From the NCBI RefSeq assembly GCF_018687715.1, contig NC_056765.1:868001-932000 (forward strand): a stretch of 64,000 nucleotides of DNA. The letters are read 5' to 3'. Position numbers and translations under genes: made by a program. This DNA is from Carya illinoinensis. Taxonomy: Eukaryota > Streptophyta > Magnoliopsida > Fagales > Juglandaceae. Under the pieces are notes generated by a model. The model was not told the DNA's origin. It saw only the letters and a program-made list of their open reading frames with translations, and did not search any database. Positions 31,401 through 46,400 of this stretch are shown piece by piece (positions within the stretch are counted from its first letter, which is position 1; every line of letters begins with the position of its first letter).

Positions 31401-34400
31401 CACAGTGTGCAGGGTGGCTTGAGAGGCCCTTTGAAGAAGTACGCAAAGTCGTTCAAAGTATGGCTAGTGACAAGGCTCCAAGCCCTGGTGGTTTCACAAT
31501 GGGCTTTTTCCAAACTTGTTGGGAGTTGTTAAAAGGGCGACCTTAGGCATGTATTTCACGAATTCCATAGTAATGCTAGTTTTGAAAAAAGCTTGAATAC
31601 TACCTTTTTAGCACTTATTCCCAAAAAGGCAGGATCAATGGATGTTCGAGACTATCGTCCCATTAGCCTTGTGAATGGGGTTTATAAGATTCTATCCAAG
31701 GTGCTAGCGAACCGATTGAGTACGGACAGTATGATGATGGAAAAGTTAATCTCGAAGCCGCAATATGCATTTGCAAAGGCAAACAAATTCTGGATTCAGT
31801 CTTAATTGCTAATGAAGTGTTGGATGGACGACTCAAATCTTGAGAACCGGGGTTACTTTGTAAACTAGATATGAAAAAAGCCTACGATCATGTAAATTGG
31901 AAATTCTGACTTTATCTACTTCCAATATGTGGTTTTGGTGAGAAATGGCTGAATTTGGTAGAATTTTGCATCTCAATAGTTCGCTTTTCTATTTTGGTGA
32001 ATGGTTCACTAGTGGATTTTTTTGACTCCTCGTGTGGCTTGAGACAGGGGGATCTGCTCTCTCCCTTATTCTTTTTATTTGTTATGGAAGCTCTCAGCAA
32101 GATGATTGTGGGCCTTATGGAAGGTAGGTTTCTTAATGGTTTTTCGGTGCGGAATGGTAATTATGGCTCTATTAATGTTTCTCACATCTTGCTTGCAGAT
32201 GATACTCTCATCTTCTGTGGAGCAAATCTTGGGCATATCCAATCTGTAGGGGCTCTACTTCTCTGCTTTGAAGCTGTCTCAGGTTTGAAATTTAACCTCT
32301 CAAAGTTTGAACTGGTACCGGTGGGGACTGTTCCCAAAGTAGCAGCTCTAGCCTCCCTCTTGGGATGTAAGGTATCTCTCTACCTGTGAAGCATCTTGGC
32401 TTACCTTTGGGTACTCCCTTTAAATCAAAGCAGATTTGGAATGTAGTGATTGAGAAAGTGGTACGCATACTGGCATCTTTTAAGAGGTTGTATTTGTCTA
32501 AAGGTGGTAGGCTCACCTTGATTAAAAGTACTCTTTCCAACTTACCCACCTATTTTTTGTCTTTTCTCCCACTATCAGCAAAGGTTGCCAATCGTATTGA
32601 GAAGCTACAACACGACTTTTGTGGAGTAGTTTGGGAGATGAGTTCAAGTTCCATTTGGTGGTCAATCGTTTGTACTCCAATCTCTGGGGGTGGACTAGGG
32701 ATTCGTAACTTTATGAAATTCAACCAAGCTCTATTAGGTAAATGGTTGTGGCGGTATCAACGTGAAAACGGGGGGACTTGTGGAAGATTGTAATAGATGC
32801 ACAGGTGGGGGAGGCATGGGGTGGTTGTTGTTCTAATGAGGTACGTGGCCCATATGGGGTGGGTATATGGAAATACATAAGGGTTGGGAGTTCTTCCGGA
32901 GACATACACATATTGTAGTGGATCACGGCTCTCGTGTCAAATTTTGGTATGACAACTAGTGTGGCAAATGAAGTCTCCAAGACACTTTCCCTGCCATATA
33001 TGGGCTTGCACGAGTGAAGGATGTAGCAATAGCGGACCACTTGCTTTTTTCTAGGGCCTTCCTTCAATGGAATGTTGATTTCATTAGGGCAATTCAAGAC
33101 TGGGAGTTGGAAGAGATCATAGAGTTCTATGCAGGACTGTATTCTGTACGTATGACCGAGGGTACCATGGATCGGATGATTTGGAGCCCTTCCACGAAAG
33201 GTAAATTCACTGTCAGATCACGCCACATAGTTTTAAAGAGTCCAAGCATGCACACATTTCCATGGAAGAGCATTTGGCAGATGAAAACTCCTTCCAAAGC
33301 TGCCTTTTTCATTTGGACAGCAGCATTGGGCAAAATTCTCGCCATAAATAACTTAAGGAAATGTTGGGTGATGATGTTGGACTAGTGTTACAAGTGTAAG
33401 AAAGAGAGTGAATAAGTATACCATCTGTTTCTACACTGGGAGGTGGCAAGGACTTTGTGCGATTATTTTTTTACAAGAATTGGCGTATCCTGGGTCATGC
33501 CTTTTAGATTGATGGATTTTCCAGCTAGCTGGAGAGGTCTCCAAGGGAATTCACAAGTCACAACAAGTTGGAAAATGGTCCCTATTTACATGTGTTGGTG
33601 TATATGGCAGGAACGAAATGATAGAAGCTTTGAAAACTGTGAGAACACAATGGAGGAGCTGAAAGTTTTTTTCTTTAAAACATTGTTCTCATGGGTGGGG
33701 GCCATTGTTTGTAACGGACCAAGGGTCCATGACCTTTTACTATCAGCTGTAAACTCTAGTTAGGTATTTCTCATGTATTCTCCCTATGTACTTGGGCTTT
33801 GCCTACTTTTATGAATAAAATACTTTGATTACCGATAAATAAAATAAAATAAAAAATAAACTGGTAGAAAAGCCATCACATTCATCTGAGTTGATTTTAG
33901 CAAACAAATTTTACATGATTAAACTTTCCAGCAAATCTTCACAAATAAAAACATACCAGAGAAATTAATGGGCGCTCCTCTTCATCAGTTGTGACATGAG
34001 TCATCAAGGCCAAGTTTTTTACCAGTCCACAAGCTTCACCTTCAGGAGTATCACATGGGCAAAGCATGCCCCACTGTAACAAAGTGAAATACCACAGAGA
34101 CATATTAATGCTTAAATATACAGTTACAGTAAACTAACAATTTATGATGCAAAACCTTTGCTACCACACAATAATGAATTAGTGCTGAATGCTTTTAAAG
34201 TCAACTCAAAAATGTCAAGCTCACCTGACTAGGCTGCAAAGCTCGAGGTCCACTTACTTTTCTGGACTTCTCAAATTGTGGTGAGATTCTTGTCATGTGT
34301 CCCAAAGTCCCAATAAAGGATAGCCTAGCTAACACCTATAACCAGATAATTTTTCTCAGTCCAAGATATTTAAATAAACTTGTGATAGCCTACAAAAAAA

Positions 34401-37400
34401 AATATAAATGAAATGCGATATGATATAAGACAAAAGCTAGGATAAAAATTTAGGACAAGATACAGCAGGAATGTGTCATGCACACACTCATTACTGTGGT
34501 ATATTCTTGTCTAAAATATATATCAAACAACACAGCAAGGTTTGAATAAATAAAATATGAATAAGAAATGCACTTAGGACTAATGCCTAAATTTCAAACT
34601 TCTTCTAAGCATAGTATGAGTTTAAGTGTGTTCTTTCTCTATGGTGGCAGGTATCTTGACATGTTAGTAGAACCCAAACAATGTCAACTTCTTTTTTTCT
34701 CTGCAACCGTTCAAACTTAAAGAGAAGGAGACAGAAAGCAAAAATAGTAAGACACAAAGGAATCTAATTCCATCAAAAACCAAACAGAGCTTGAAGAAGA
34801 AAACTAATAAATCTGATCCTTCACATGCTTGGACAATTAAGTGCTGAGCGTTACTAAACAATGTTATTCAGGAGGATGTAATCAAAAGAAGAGAAAACAA
34901 AGCATTGGCCCAAGATGCTCCCGTTTAATTTCTTATTTACTTTGACCATAAAAATTTAAGTTAACACCGGTATGCCTATTGCAGAACATAACAAGAAATC
35001 CAAACTGCACCTACGTGTACCCAACATATCCCTGGACTACATGCCATATCCTATATAAATCTGAGAGTAATACCAATTTTATTGCTTTCTATTTTTTAAT
35101 GACAAACAGTATTTGACACATATACCAAGCACATATAGGTCATACAGTACATGGTACAGTTGCACAGAAGGGCAGTGTTTGTTGCACCTGCTCTAGATAG
35201 GAAAGAGCAGGCATAAAAAAAATAATGAATATAAAAGGAGATGTGGGATATAAACAACCTGTGTCATGCCTTTCCTGTCCATCCTGAACCGTTTGACATT
35301 GAAGTTACCAGTAGAAAGAGTCCTCTCTAGGCCAGCAGAAATACTGTCTCCACGAACATACTACGCAGCATATCACCAAAAAAAAGTAACAAAAAGAAAG
35401 GACACGAGAATTTTTTTATAAGTAAGGACACATCAGAAAAAATGTTCCAAGAAGAATTCAGAAACTTGCTGTAAGATGGAATTATAAAACTGAGATCTTG
35501 ATTCCAAATAGAAATAAGATGATTTATATCCAAAGCATTTAGACAGAACTAAGATGAGACAAGTGTAGAAATCAGGAACTAAGATGCAAGTACTGGCATG
35601 AAATCATAATCAATGCAGATGACACCTACATAACAATACAGGAATACACGCTATTGTTTAAGCTAAAATAGTCTAAGGAAAAGATGTAACAACCACATTA
35701 ACAAAATCCTCTCTTTCTCTCTGTAATATCCCTGACTGAGTATATGGGAGTAGTTAATGTGATACTGCATTGCTTGTGAGGGAGAAGTTATTGCCCTTTA
35801 TAATGGTTCCGAGGAGCTTAGGCTGTACTATTGACTAATCCCTTTAGAGTATAAGCCCAGATGTAGTTTTGGATTTTAATGGGTCAGTACAGACACACAT
35901 GTATGTAACATGTGCACACACGCATATTTGACTGAATATTTTTTTTTGAGAGAAGTAAAAGAGTATATTAATAAAAGGATAGGCAAAATGCCACGTTCAG
36001 TACAAAGAATGTCCTAGATTATGTAGGATCCACAGACGTAAGAAAATCATGTAGGCTTTGGCCATTAAAACTAATAGCAATAGCCCAATTACAAAGAGTT
36101 CTAAAAAAGAAAACTTTCAGCTCCTCCATTGATCTCTCTTTGTCCTCGAAAGTCCGTTCGTTGCGTTCCTTCCATACGCACCACATAATGCATATTGGGA
36201 TCATCTTCCAAATCGCCTTAATCTGGTTATTGCCTCTCAAACCTGTGCAGCTAGCAATAGCCGCCACTACTGAATCTGGCATAACCCAACCCAAGTCGAG
36301 TCTACGAAAAACCTCATTCCATAACCCTCTAGCTACCTCACAATGTAATAATAGATGGTCCACGGATTCACCCCCCTTCCTGCACATACAACACCAATCT
36401 ATAATGATCACCCTCCGTTTTCTCAAATTATCCGTTGCGAGGATCTTACCCAAAGAAGCGGTCCACACGAAAAACGCCGCTTTGAGAGGCGCCTTGTGTT
36501 TCCAAAGCTTTTTCCATAGGAACTGAGAGGGTTGCCCTTGTATTAGGGCCTTGTAGAAAGCGCAGACTGAAAACAATCCTTTCCCGATGATATCCACCAC
36601 AACGAATCTATAAGCTGATTACTTGGTTTGGTTGAATACAAAAGACTGAAAAAGGCTTCAAAAGTGTCCATTTCCCAATCTTGTGCCGCCCTGCTAAAAC
36701 TGACGTTCCACTAGATATGCTCCCCCACTACCACCATGACTTCCGCCACTGATTTATCTTTCTCACTTGCCACTGCGAATAGTGTTGGAAATAAATCTTT
36801 AAGTGCACAATTACCACACCAAGTGTCATACCAAAATTTGATCATGTTTCCTTCTCCTAGACAAAACCTAGTGTATTGAGAGAAAACCCCCCATCCTTGT
36901 CTGATATATTTCCACAATCCCACACCATAAGCCCCTCGCACTTCCTTAGTGCACCACCCCGTACTTTCAATCACCACCTTCCAAAGAGCATCTGGTTCTC
37001 TATGATATCTCCATAGCCACTTGCCAAGTAGCGCCTGATTAAAGGTTTTTAGCTTTCTAATGCCCAACCCGCCACTCGAGATGGGTCTACAAACCTGCTC
37101 CCACCTGACAAGATGATATTTGAACTCCTCCCCTATTCCGCCCCACAGGAAGTCACGTTGTAATTTCTCAATGTGGAGTGCTACCCTTGCTGGAATGGGA
37201 AACAAAGATAGGAAATAGGTTGGGAGGTTAGAAAGAGTACTCTTTATTAACATAATCCGGCCCCCTTTAGAAAGGTACATTCTCTTCCACCCTGCTAAGC
37301 ATCACTCGACTTTCTCAATCACTGTGTCCCAGAGCGTAACAGCTCTCGATGGAGCCCCCAAAGGAAGACCAAGATATGTCATGGGAAGAGTAGCAATCTT

Positions 37401-40400
37401 ACACCCTAGAGTATTAGCCAATTGTCTTAAGCGCTGAACCCCACCCATCGGCACTATCTCTGATTTGTCCAGATTCACTTTCAAACCTGAAACTACCTCA
37501 AAGCATAGAAGAAGTGCCTTCAGTACTCGAACCTGGGATTGATTCGTCTCACAAAAAATTAGGGTGTCATCTGCAAACAACAGATGAGAAATGTTAATAT
37601 TACCCCCTCCTGGGGTTCCAGTCGAATAACCAGTCATCTGTCCATTTGCCACCAGTGCTGCGATCATTCTGCTCAAAGCCTTCATCACAATAACAAAAAG
37701 TAATGGAGACAACGGATCTCTTTGTCTTAGGCCTCGAGTACTGTTGAAAAATCCAGTAGGGCTTCCATTTATAAGAACTGAAAATTTTACTGTAGATATG
37801 CACCAACGGATCCATGCTCGCCATCTCTCCCCGAAGCCACACTTCCCCAAAATGTCAATAAGGAAATCCCAATTAATATGATCATACGCCTTCTCCATGT
37901 CTAACTTGCATATAATCCCTGGGGGGCCAGCCTTCAATCTATTGTCCAGGCATTCATTAGCGATGAGCACAGCATCTAAAATTTGTCTATCCTTTACAAA
38001 AGCATTTTGGGGCTTAGAAATTATCTTCCCTACAGCCTCGCTAAGTCGGTTTGCAAGTACCTTGGATAGAATCTTATAGACCCCATTGACTAGGCTAATG
38101 GGCCTATACTCCTTAATATCCTCTGCCCCCACCCTTTTTGGAATCAAGGCTAGAAAAGTTGCATTTAAGCTTTTCTCGAACTTTCCATACGAATGAAACT
38201 CCTGGAACACCTTCATAAGATCATCCTTTAGAATCTCCCAACAAGTTTGGAAAAATCCCATAGAGAAACCATCAAGACCCGGGGCCTTGTCTTTAGTCAT
38301 TTTCCTTATCACTTCTAATATCTCTGCTTCTTCAAACGGCCTCTCCTTACGGCTAACATCCATTGGCCCAATGGATTCGAACACCATACCCTCTAGCTTT
38401 GGTCTCCACCCCTCCTGTTCAGTAAGAAGTTGTTCAAAAAAATGAACCACGTGATTGTTGATCACCTGCTCATCCCTACACTCTGCCCCATCAATCTTCA
38501 GCGTCTCAATGTTGTTGGATCTCCTGTGGGAGTTAGCTACTCTGTGGAAAAACTTAGTGCTACGATCACCTTCCTTCAACCATAGCGCTCTAGACTTTTG
38601 CCTCCACGAGATCTCTTCTAATAGGATAAGCCTCTCGAGCTCTACTACCAAAGCTAGCTTTTGGGCTACTTCCTCCGGATTCAATGGCCTTGACTCTTGA
38701 ACCCTTTCTAGTTCTTGTATCTCCCTTAGCTTTATTTTCTTGAGTTCCCCGACATTACCAAAAGATTGCAAATTCCATAGTTTTAAATCTTGCTTTAGAG
38801 CCTTTAGTTTTCCAACAAAAATGAAACTAGGGGTACCCTGGATCTGGTATGAAGACCACCACTGTCCGACCCTATCCACAAAACCTTCTGATTTCAGCCA
38901 CATGTTTTCAAACTTGAAGTGCTGCCTCCTTCTTTGGATCCCCCCACAATCCAGCATGATAGGCCAATGGTCCGAGCACAAACGAGGCAGTCTCTTTTGC
39001 CACACCTCGGGAAAGTGGATTTCCCACTCTGGGGAAATTAAAAATCTATCTAATCTAGATCAAGTCTGATTATTAGCCCACGTATATAAACCCCTTGCCA
39101 GTGGTAGATCCACGAGGTTCAGCTCAAAAATGCATTCCGAGAATTCAGACATTGCAAGACGCATTCTTCTATTTCCAAAGCACTCGCTTGTGAATCTTAT
39201 AGCATTAAAATCACCACCAATACACCATGGAAGGTCCCACCAGCTATGTAGACCAGCTAGTTCATCCCACAATAGTCTTCGGTCCCTGTCTATGTTAGGA
39301 CCATAGATACTTGCAAAAGCCCACTTGAACCTGTCACTCACACTCCTAAACGAGCATGCTACTGTGAACAAACCCACGGCCACCTCCAATTTCTCCACCA
39401 CCCGTTGGTCCCACATCAATAACACACCTCCCGAGGCCCCATTGGCTGCCAAAAATGCCCAATCAATATAAACACAGCTCCATATACTCCGTATAATGTT
39501 TGTAGTGACCGTTTTCAACTTCGTCTCCTGTAAACAAACAATGTCCGCCTTCCATCTCCGCAATAAGTTTCTTACTTGAAGACGCTTACCGGCATCATTT
39601 AGGCCACGGACATTCCAAGAAATGATTTTTGGTTTCATTTATTGGAAGAAGCTAGCCCTTTCCCTTTTGATCTCTCCCTGCTTGAGCTACCTTCAGAATT
39701 GATCGGCCATGTTAGCCTATTGAGTTCTCGCTGTTTCTTGGACCCTGTTTTCCTTTGTTGTTGATGACTCACTTCAATGGCGGTAAGTAACGCCATGAAT
39801 TGCTCTTCATAACCTTCACACTTTAGTCCCACCATGTCCTTAATGTCATTTACTGTCTAGAACACCCAATCTGTTACGCTTGCTGAATCTGGGTACATAC
39901 AATTCAGGAGAATTGGATTCTGCACCCTAAAGTCCCTCTGTCCCTCCATGATCATTTGACCCCTGTAATAACCTCTGTGAACTCTCTTCATCTGATAGGA
40001 ACAATTCACTGGCCGAGTCTTCTACTTCACCGTTCTCACTATTTTCCACCTCCAAGATGGCACTGTTCACCCCTGAATTTCTCGGCTAGCCTCCACCCTT
40101 TTCCCCTTGTCCCGTCGGCATGATCTGTATCATCTCCACAGAATGACAGCCTCCCGATATTAGCACCAAAGGATCTGAATCCCCTTGTCCCGTCGGCAAG
40201 ATCTGACTCCCCAGCTGCGTTGTATCGTTTTCCCCTCCCGTCGGCAGTTTCGCCGGCGTTTGTTGAAAGGCCGACAGGTTCTGATCAGTCGCCTTAGGTG
40301 GACCACCACTCGGAGGTGGAGGGAGCACCACCACAGGTTCTGGAGCATGGTCTGCCGATAACAACTGGGTGAGCAAAACAACTTCGACACCATCGCCGGC

Positions 40401-43400
40401 ACCGGATCTGTTGCCTTCCGCTTCCGGTAACTTCATCGGCGCCGTCTGTTGGTCGGACGGCCTTTGCTGTCATCGCTGCGAGGTTTCTAGGTCGGGTACG
40501 TGCCTTTCGTACCCGGGTCCTTGCCCCTAACCCGTGCCTTCCATGCCTGGCGGGCCGGGCTCTTCTTATGATAAGGCCCAGGCCCAGCCCGAAAGGCTGG
40601 CCTTCCCACTCTATCCCTGCCCGTATGATAACTATGGGCCATGGGCTTCGGCCTATAGCCAGCCCAACCCACTACCTCTCCGTCCCACCTTAAGTGATTT
40701 TGGCCCTTATAAAAGCTATGCCTTAAACACATCGTTTCATCCCCTTCCTTATATGCCTCGACCACCTTTCTTACCCAAGACACTTCCTCCTGTAATTTCC
40801 TCACTTGGACCTGCAAATCACATACCACAACCAGCGTCTCCCTCACGTCTCTTCCATCCTCTCTCTCTCTGGACACGGCACCCTCTCCGACACCAGAAAA
40901 CGTCTCATACGTTCCTTCCATTGTAACTGCTTCTTTGTAGGACTTCACCATCTTACCCCCTGGTTTCTTCTGGGCATCTCCAGACTTGCCATGGCTGTTG
41001 CTTGCCACCTGTAGGCTTTCCCGCAACGCCTCACGCAGTTTTCTCCACCCCCGACCACCCTCTTCCTCAGGAATAAAGATGGCAATGTTTCGTCCCCCAT
41101 CACCGTAAACCGCCACCTTCACGTAACGGCCCCGACTGTTTGAGGACCTCTGTACAATGAAACTCCGGTAGCCTTCCCTCTTTGCCAAATAAAAATCTTC
41201 CCTTTTATCTAACGCACATCCCTCCAAAGCTCCCCCTAGCCACTGTGCAGTTCCCAGTCCGAGTAGTAGCTCCTGTTTGAACCTCCTTCCTCTCTCAGAG
41301 ATACGGATCAAGCCGCCCTCTCTTTTTGCAGAAAATAACTTAGTTTCAATCACAAACTCTTTAATAAAACTCATCACGAAGTACTGTCGACGTATAGATC
41401 ACTAAGAAACCATCTTCGACGATGAAACTAACGTAGAAAGTTTTTTCACACTCGTACGGAGAGAAAATTTTCACACTCATCACACTAGTTTTGACTGAAT
41501 ATCTGACCATTCTACATGGGTTAATGAAGAGAGTTTCTCAATATTTTTCCTTAAGAACAGGAAGGATTTTTTACGCAAATAGCAGATTATTTAGAATGTT
41601 GATATTGGATGTTTCTCAAACAAGAGATCTTGAGTGCATTTGATTATATTGGATTTTTCTCAAGTAAGAGATCTTGAGCACATCCGATTACCTAAATTAC
41701 TAACACAACCTGTTGCTTTATGTGAAGAGGTATGCATCATCAATCTTGACAAGGCATCCTTTTCCATCATGGACTGTCCCTAATAGATAAAGACACCCAG
41801 TATTCCTTTACAATTCACCTAATTTTTAATTAAAATGAAAAAAATTATGAAATTTAAGCCTCATGGAGATCATGTAGCATTGCCAGTTACATTTGATCTA
41901 AAAATTTTAATCGCACTACAGCTTATCAGAAACAAATATTTGATTTTGGCACAATTCAAAAACTTACTTGCAACGGGTCAAATCGGCTAGACCTGCTTAG
42001 TCTCGCCATATTCATGTCCATCCTCTTCTTAACTTCTTCAATCATCGACTTGAACAAATCCTATATACCAAGAGAGGTAAGAAACAAAGAAGAAAAAATT
42101 GGTAAAAGGTGACCAATGGTGTATATTACATTCCAGCTTTATATGAATCTGAAAACTGGTACCTCAAAGAGAAGAGAAATTAACTGGCCAGATAATTCCA
42201 ACCGTTTGTTTCCCACATAATCCTACAAGAGCAAGGAAAACAAACCTTTTAGGATCTATTCACACTCCTACCTAACATACAAAAATATATCAGCCTACAT
42301 TACCATGCTAAACCAGTTAAATATAATAGCAGACAGGGATGATGAATAAAATATCAAAGTACCTAATTTGAAAAGATTGGGCAGTATCAGCATTTTTTAC
42401 TTTTACATGGCAAGATTTCAACCAAAGACATGCCTCAGCCCCAAATGCAACCCTTTGACATGTGAGCCAAAGCACAATCACACAGATATCAACATGGAGA
42501 AGTTCAATGTTAAAAGTTTTTTGGAAAGCCGCAATTGAGAGTTTAATCGGATAGAGTGGATTTGCTGGGGAAGTTCCATTGTGTTTGTAAAACAATCCAC
42601 AGAAGTAACAAACAAAATTTCAAATTGTTAGAGTTTCCAACATCTTAATAAGCATTAGTTCCTATGAGCTTTAAATGCAGCTTTCAGTCAGCATAATTAT
42701 GCATCTTCTCATTCTTCATAGATTTATTGTAGAACCTCATGCTTGATGTTAAAATTGTTTTGCCTTCTGCTTAGATGCTTTCTCTTGTTTAAGCTCTGTG
42801 GCTTGAGCTAAGCCCGCTTTTCAGTAATCACACGTCCCCAAGACAGGCTGATCGAATTGGCAAACAGATGACTTGGAACCAGACCAGGCCAGTTCTCGAG
42901 TTAGAAGTTGGACCGATTGGGGTCAACACTAACCTTTTTTCTAGATCCACCTCACATCAATAACTCAACCGATGCCACCTTTATGCAGTTTTAGACAAGT
43001 TTCCTTTGACCTGGATCTCTAAATGCCAAGTATGGCTCATAATGATTATCATCCAGGCAGAAGATGACTCTTTCGCTGTTTGAAGCACTAATATATTAAT
43101 AAAATATTGCCCATCTACCCACAATACCCCAGCATCACAATTTCCATTTTGTCCAAACTGCCAAATAAGGACTTTGAAATGCAATAGTTCATTACAAATT
43201 CATTCAGGGATCTGGCTTGTCCCATTCCATATATGAAAAGAAGTATAAATATCTGACTACTAGAGTTGTCCTGGTTTAGAAAGACCCACCTATGCCAAAT
43301 GCGTTTTAACTAAGTGAATGCTGAATTTTTAACTGAAAACTAAATTCGATATTTTTCAGTGCATAGACCAATACTGAACCTTAAGGCAATTAATAATTTA

Positions 43401-46400
43401 GTATACCTGATGATCATTGAGCTAGATTTTTAATTAGTAAGCTATTACAGCACTCGCAATCAAAAGTTGATTTTCCTATTCTTTGGACATCTCATAATTT
43501 CCACTATATTTTAGTACACATAGTAACAGATCCACACAAAAAAGACATTTCGTTTGCAATTATTGTAATTTCCTGAACTTTAAAAAATGATTCATATGTA
43601 CACTAAAAAAAGAATTGTCACCCTGCAATTGTATATATCCATACTGTACCACATATCTATATGCATATCTGATTCTCTTACATGGATTACTTCATTTACA
43701 TTTACTTTTCCTTTGTTTCTCATCATTCTCATATATTTCTTTTGATAGGTAAAATCAATTAAATAATAAGATCCAGAAGGAATTCTTATCATTCTCATAT
43801 ATTTCGTCATAATTAAATTGATATTTAATTTTTTAATTTTTATCCTATAAAACAATGTAATTTTTATGACATCAGCTCAGACCACTGATCCACTGGTTAA
43901 ACTACTAAACCAGGCTTAGTTAGAGTCTAATAACTATGCTTACCACTCCGAACAAAAGAAATTTACCTTTTACTAAGAGTTTAAATTCTTTGATAAAATT
44001 CAACTTTTACCTATAAAAAAAAATACAAAAGAAAAAGTTCACTTAGGTTTGGAAGTGAAACAAATCACCTTGTCATCCATTGTGTCCTTATTCAGCACTG
44101 CATCTATCATGCGTCTTAACATTACAGCAACATATATACATTTTGCACGAAAATTATCCTGACGCACCTAGAAGAAATTAAGAAAACAAGAAGAAGAAGT
44201 ATGATGAACCATCAAAAGTGTCGAATTGGAAAATGTGAAAAAGAAAAAAAACTTACTGGAACGTTGGCAAGAAATATATGTCGCAGAATGGATAAAGCTC
44301 TACCTTCCTATCCCAAAAAATCAACGAGCAGTTAAGAGTTACAATTGTCAAACCAAAAACAAAACCAAAAAAAAAAAAATGATTGAAATGGACAAGAAAT
44401 CTATCATACACAAACAAATAAATATACAGTAGTAAAATATATGTGTACATCCTTAAAGGTGCCATACACACATGTACCAAAACAAATACAAAGTCCCGTG
44501 CACGCACACGCACACACGCACACGCACATAAGAGAAAGAGGACCTTCACCGATGAAGCACCAGAATAAGTGGACTTCTTCACCTGCAACAACAAGATTAT
44601 ATGGGCTTCAGAGACGTACACGATAACAATAAACATTAAAGAACACATCAAGAATTTGCCAATTTTTATTTTAGTTTGAGAGAGGGAGAGAGTACTCAAG
44701 AGTCAAGTCCATAAACATGAGAAAGCTTCATTGGAGTTGCTAGAAGTGGACTGGAGTGTAAAAAAATGGATTCATTATAAATTACCCATGATACTCAGAA
44801 ACCAAGAATCAAAATAAAACCAGGACACCTTAGACAAAACCAGAGAAGCAGCAATTTTAAGAAGACTCCATGGACCCTAAAGCATAGAAGTATCTCATTG
44901 AAAGTATTAGAACAACGAAAACCTATAAAAATAGTGATGGTCGATTACAGATTTATAAGCTCAGATAATGATTAAAATGTCACCATTCCTTCTATGTGAA
45001 GCTTAGTTATCGAGTAAAATTTCACCATGGTTAGCTTCTAACTTTGTTGACAGTTTGAGATTCTCTCTCAATTCATTAAAAAACCATGCATATGAAATTA
45101 TCAAAATTCCTCAAGTAGACTCAAAGCTTTAGCTAATCTAAACCAGACGTCTAACAACAAAGACGCAATAGAATCTGGCCAAAGATTTCAGCCAGTGAGT
45201 CTACATTGCCACAGACCAAGCTGTCTTTTATGATAAGTTGATCTCATAGAATTTGCAATGAAAGCTACAGAAAACCATTTTCAAGCCAAGAACACTCAAC
45301 AGTAATCAAACAACATGAATTATTTGACCCAACAATTGCATTGCCAATTATCATATCAGACAAGTGTCATGTCCACACCATCAATAATGGTCAGCAAAAT
45401 GAGAGACCTTATGTTTGAACAAAGAAGTAAAATGCCAAAATCATGAAGTAAACTACACTGAATTCAAAGTAGTATCACACCTTTGTCTCAAGATGCTCTA
45501 AGGCTTGCTGTTTCGTGTATACACCATACTTTTTTGCACATTCCTGAAAGTTAGGCGACAAACTGAAAATGTAAGATTAACAGGGAGAAAATGCAAGGAA
45601 TTGTAAAAGAGAAGGTCTGAAGGCTCAAAATCTAGATATAACAAGGACATAATTGAAAAAAATAATCTGTCAGCCATCACAGGTATCAGAAATAATCAAC
45701 TGCCAAAACATTTTACAATAACTCATAAAAAGGGATAAATCTCATTTTCAGTATTAGTTACCATTTAGATTATTGAGTTAAAAAACTATTACTTACTTTT
45801 TAAAAGTATGCATGCAAAACTCACCATTCTCTACTTTGGTAGAAAATGAATCACCACATGAAATAAAAACACACACAAATAAATATAATGCCATAACATT
45901 GAAGGTTGCTTGATAATATAAAACCTAGTGGATAGTAGAGACAATAGAACGGTGCCCACTAATTTTTCTTTCTCGGATAGCATAGCATTGCAAGGCCACA
46001 CATAAGCAACTTTGTAACAGAGAAAAAAAAAAAGACTCAGAAAAGAGATCTCTGAGGTTCTAAAGCCTGTAAGTCCAAAGACCTATCCCTACTGCAAGTC
46101 CCAAGGAAGAATGAAACGCCCAAAAACAAAGGCAAAAAGGAACAAACCACCAGAATTATTTAAGCAATAAAACCATATTAAGAACCTAAAGCACTGCATA
46201 GCATGATTCAAGCAAATCAAGGTAACTTCGTATAAAAAAGAGAAAATTGACAAAAGGACTTTCATGGGATCTAAAAGCCCATCTTGAGGGCCCAATTATC
46301 TCCTTTCTATACTATAGCTGTCAAGAAACAAGAAAAGGCCAAAAAAATTCAGAAACAAATCGTTGGCATATTGTTTACCTCTATAGATGGCAAAAGTAGG

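Noticed and set aside
40160..40436. Overlapping frames [16 protein letters not shown] and [16 protein letters not shown] as separate genes
   Set aside because: They are parts of the broken ORF1 of the L1 at 35940-41489.
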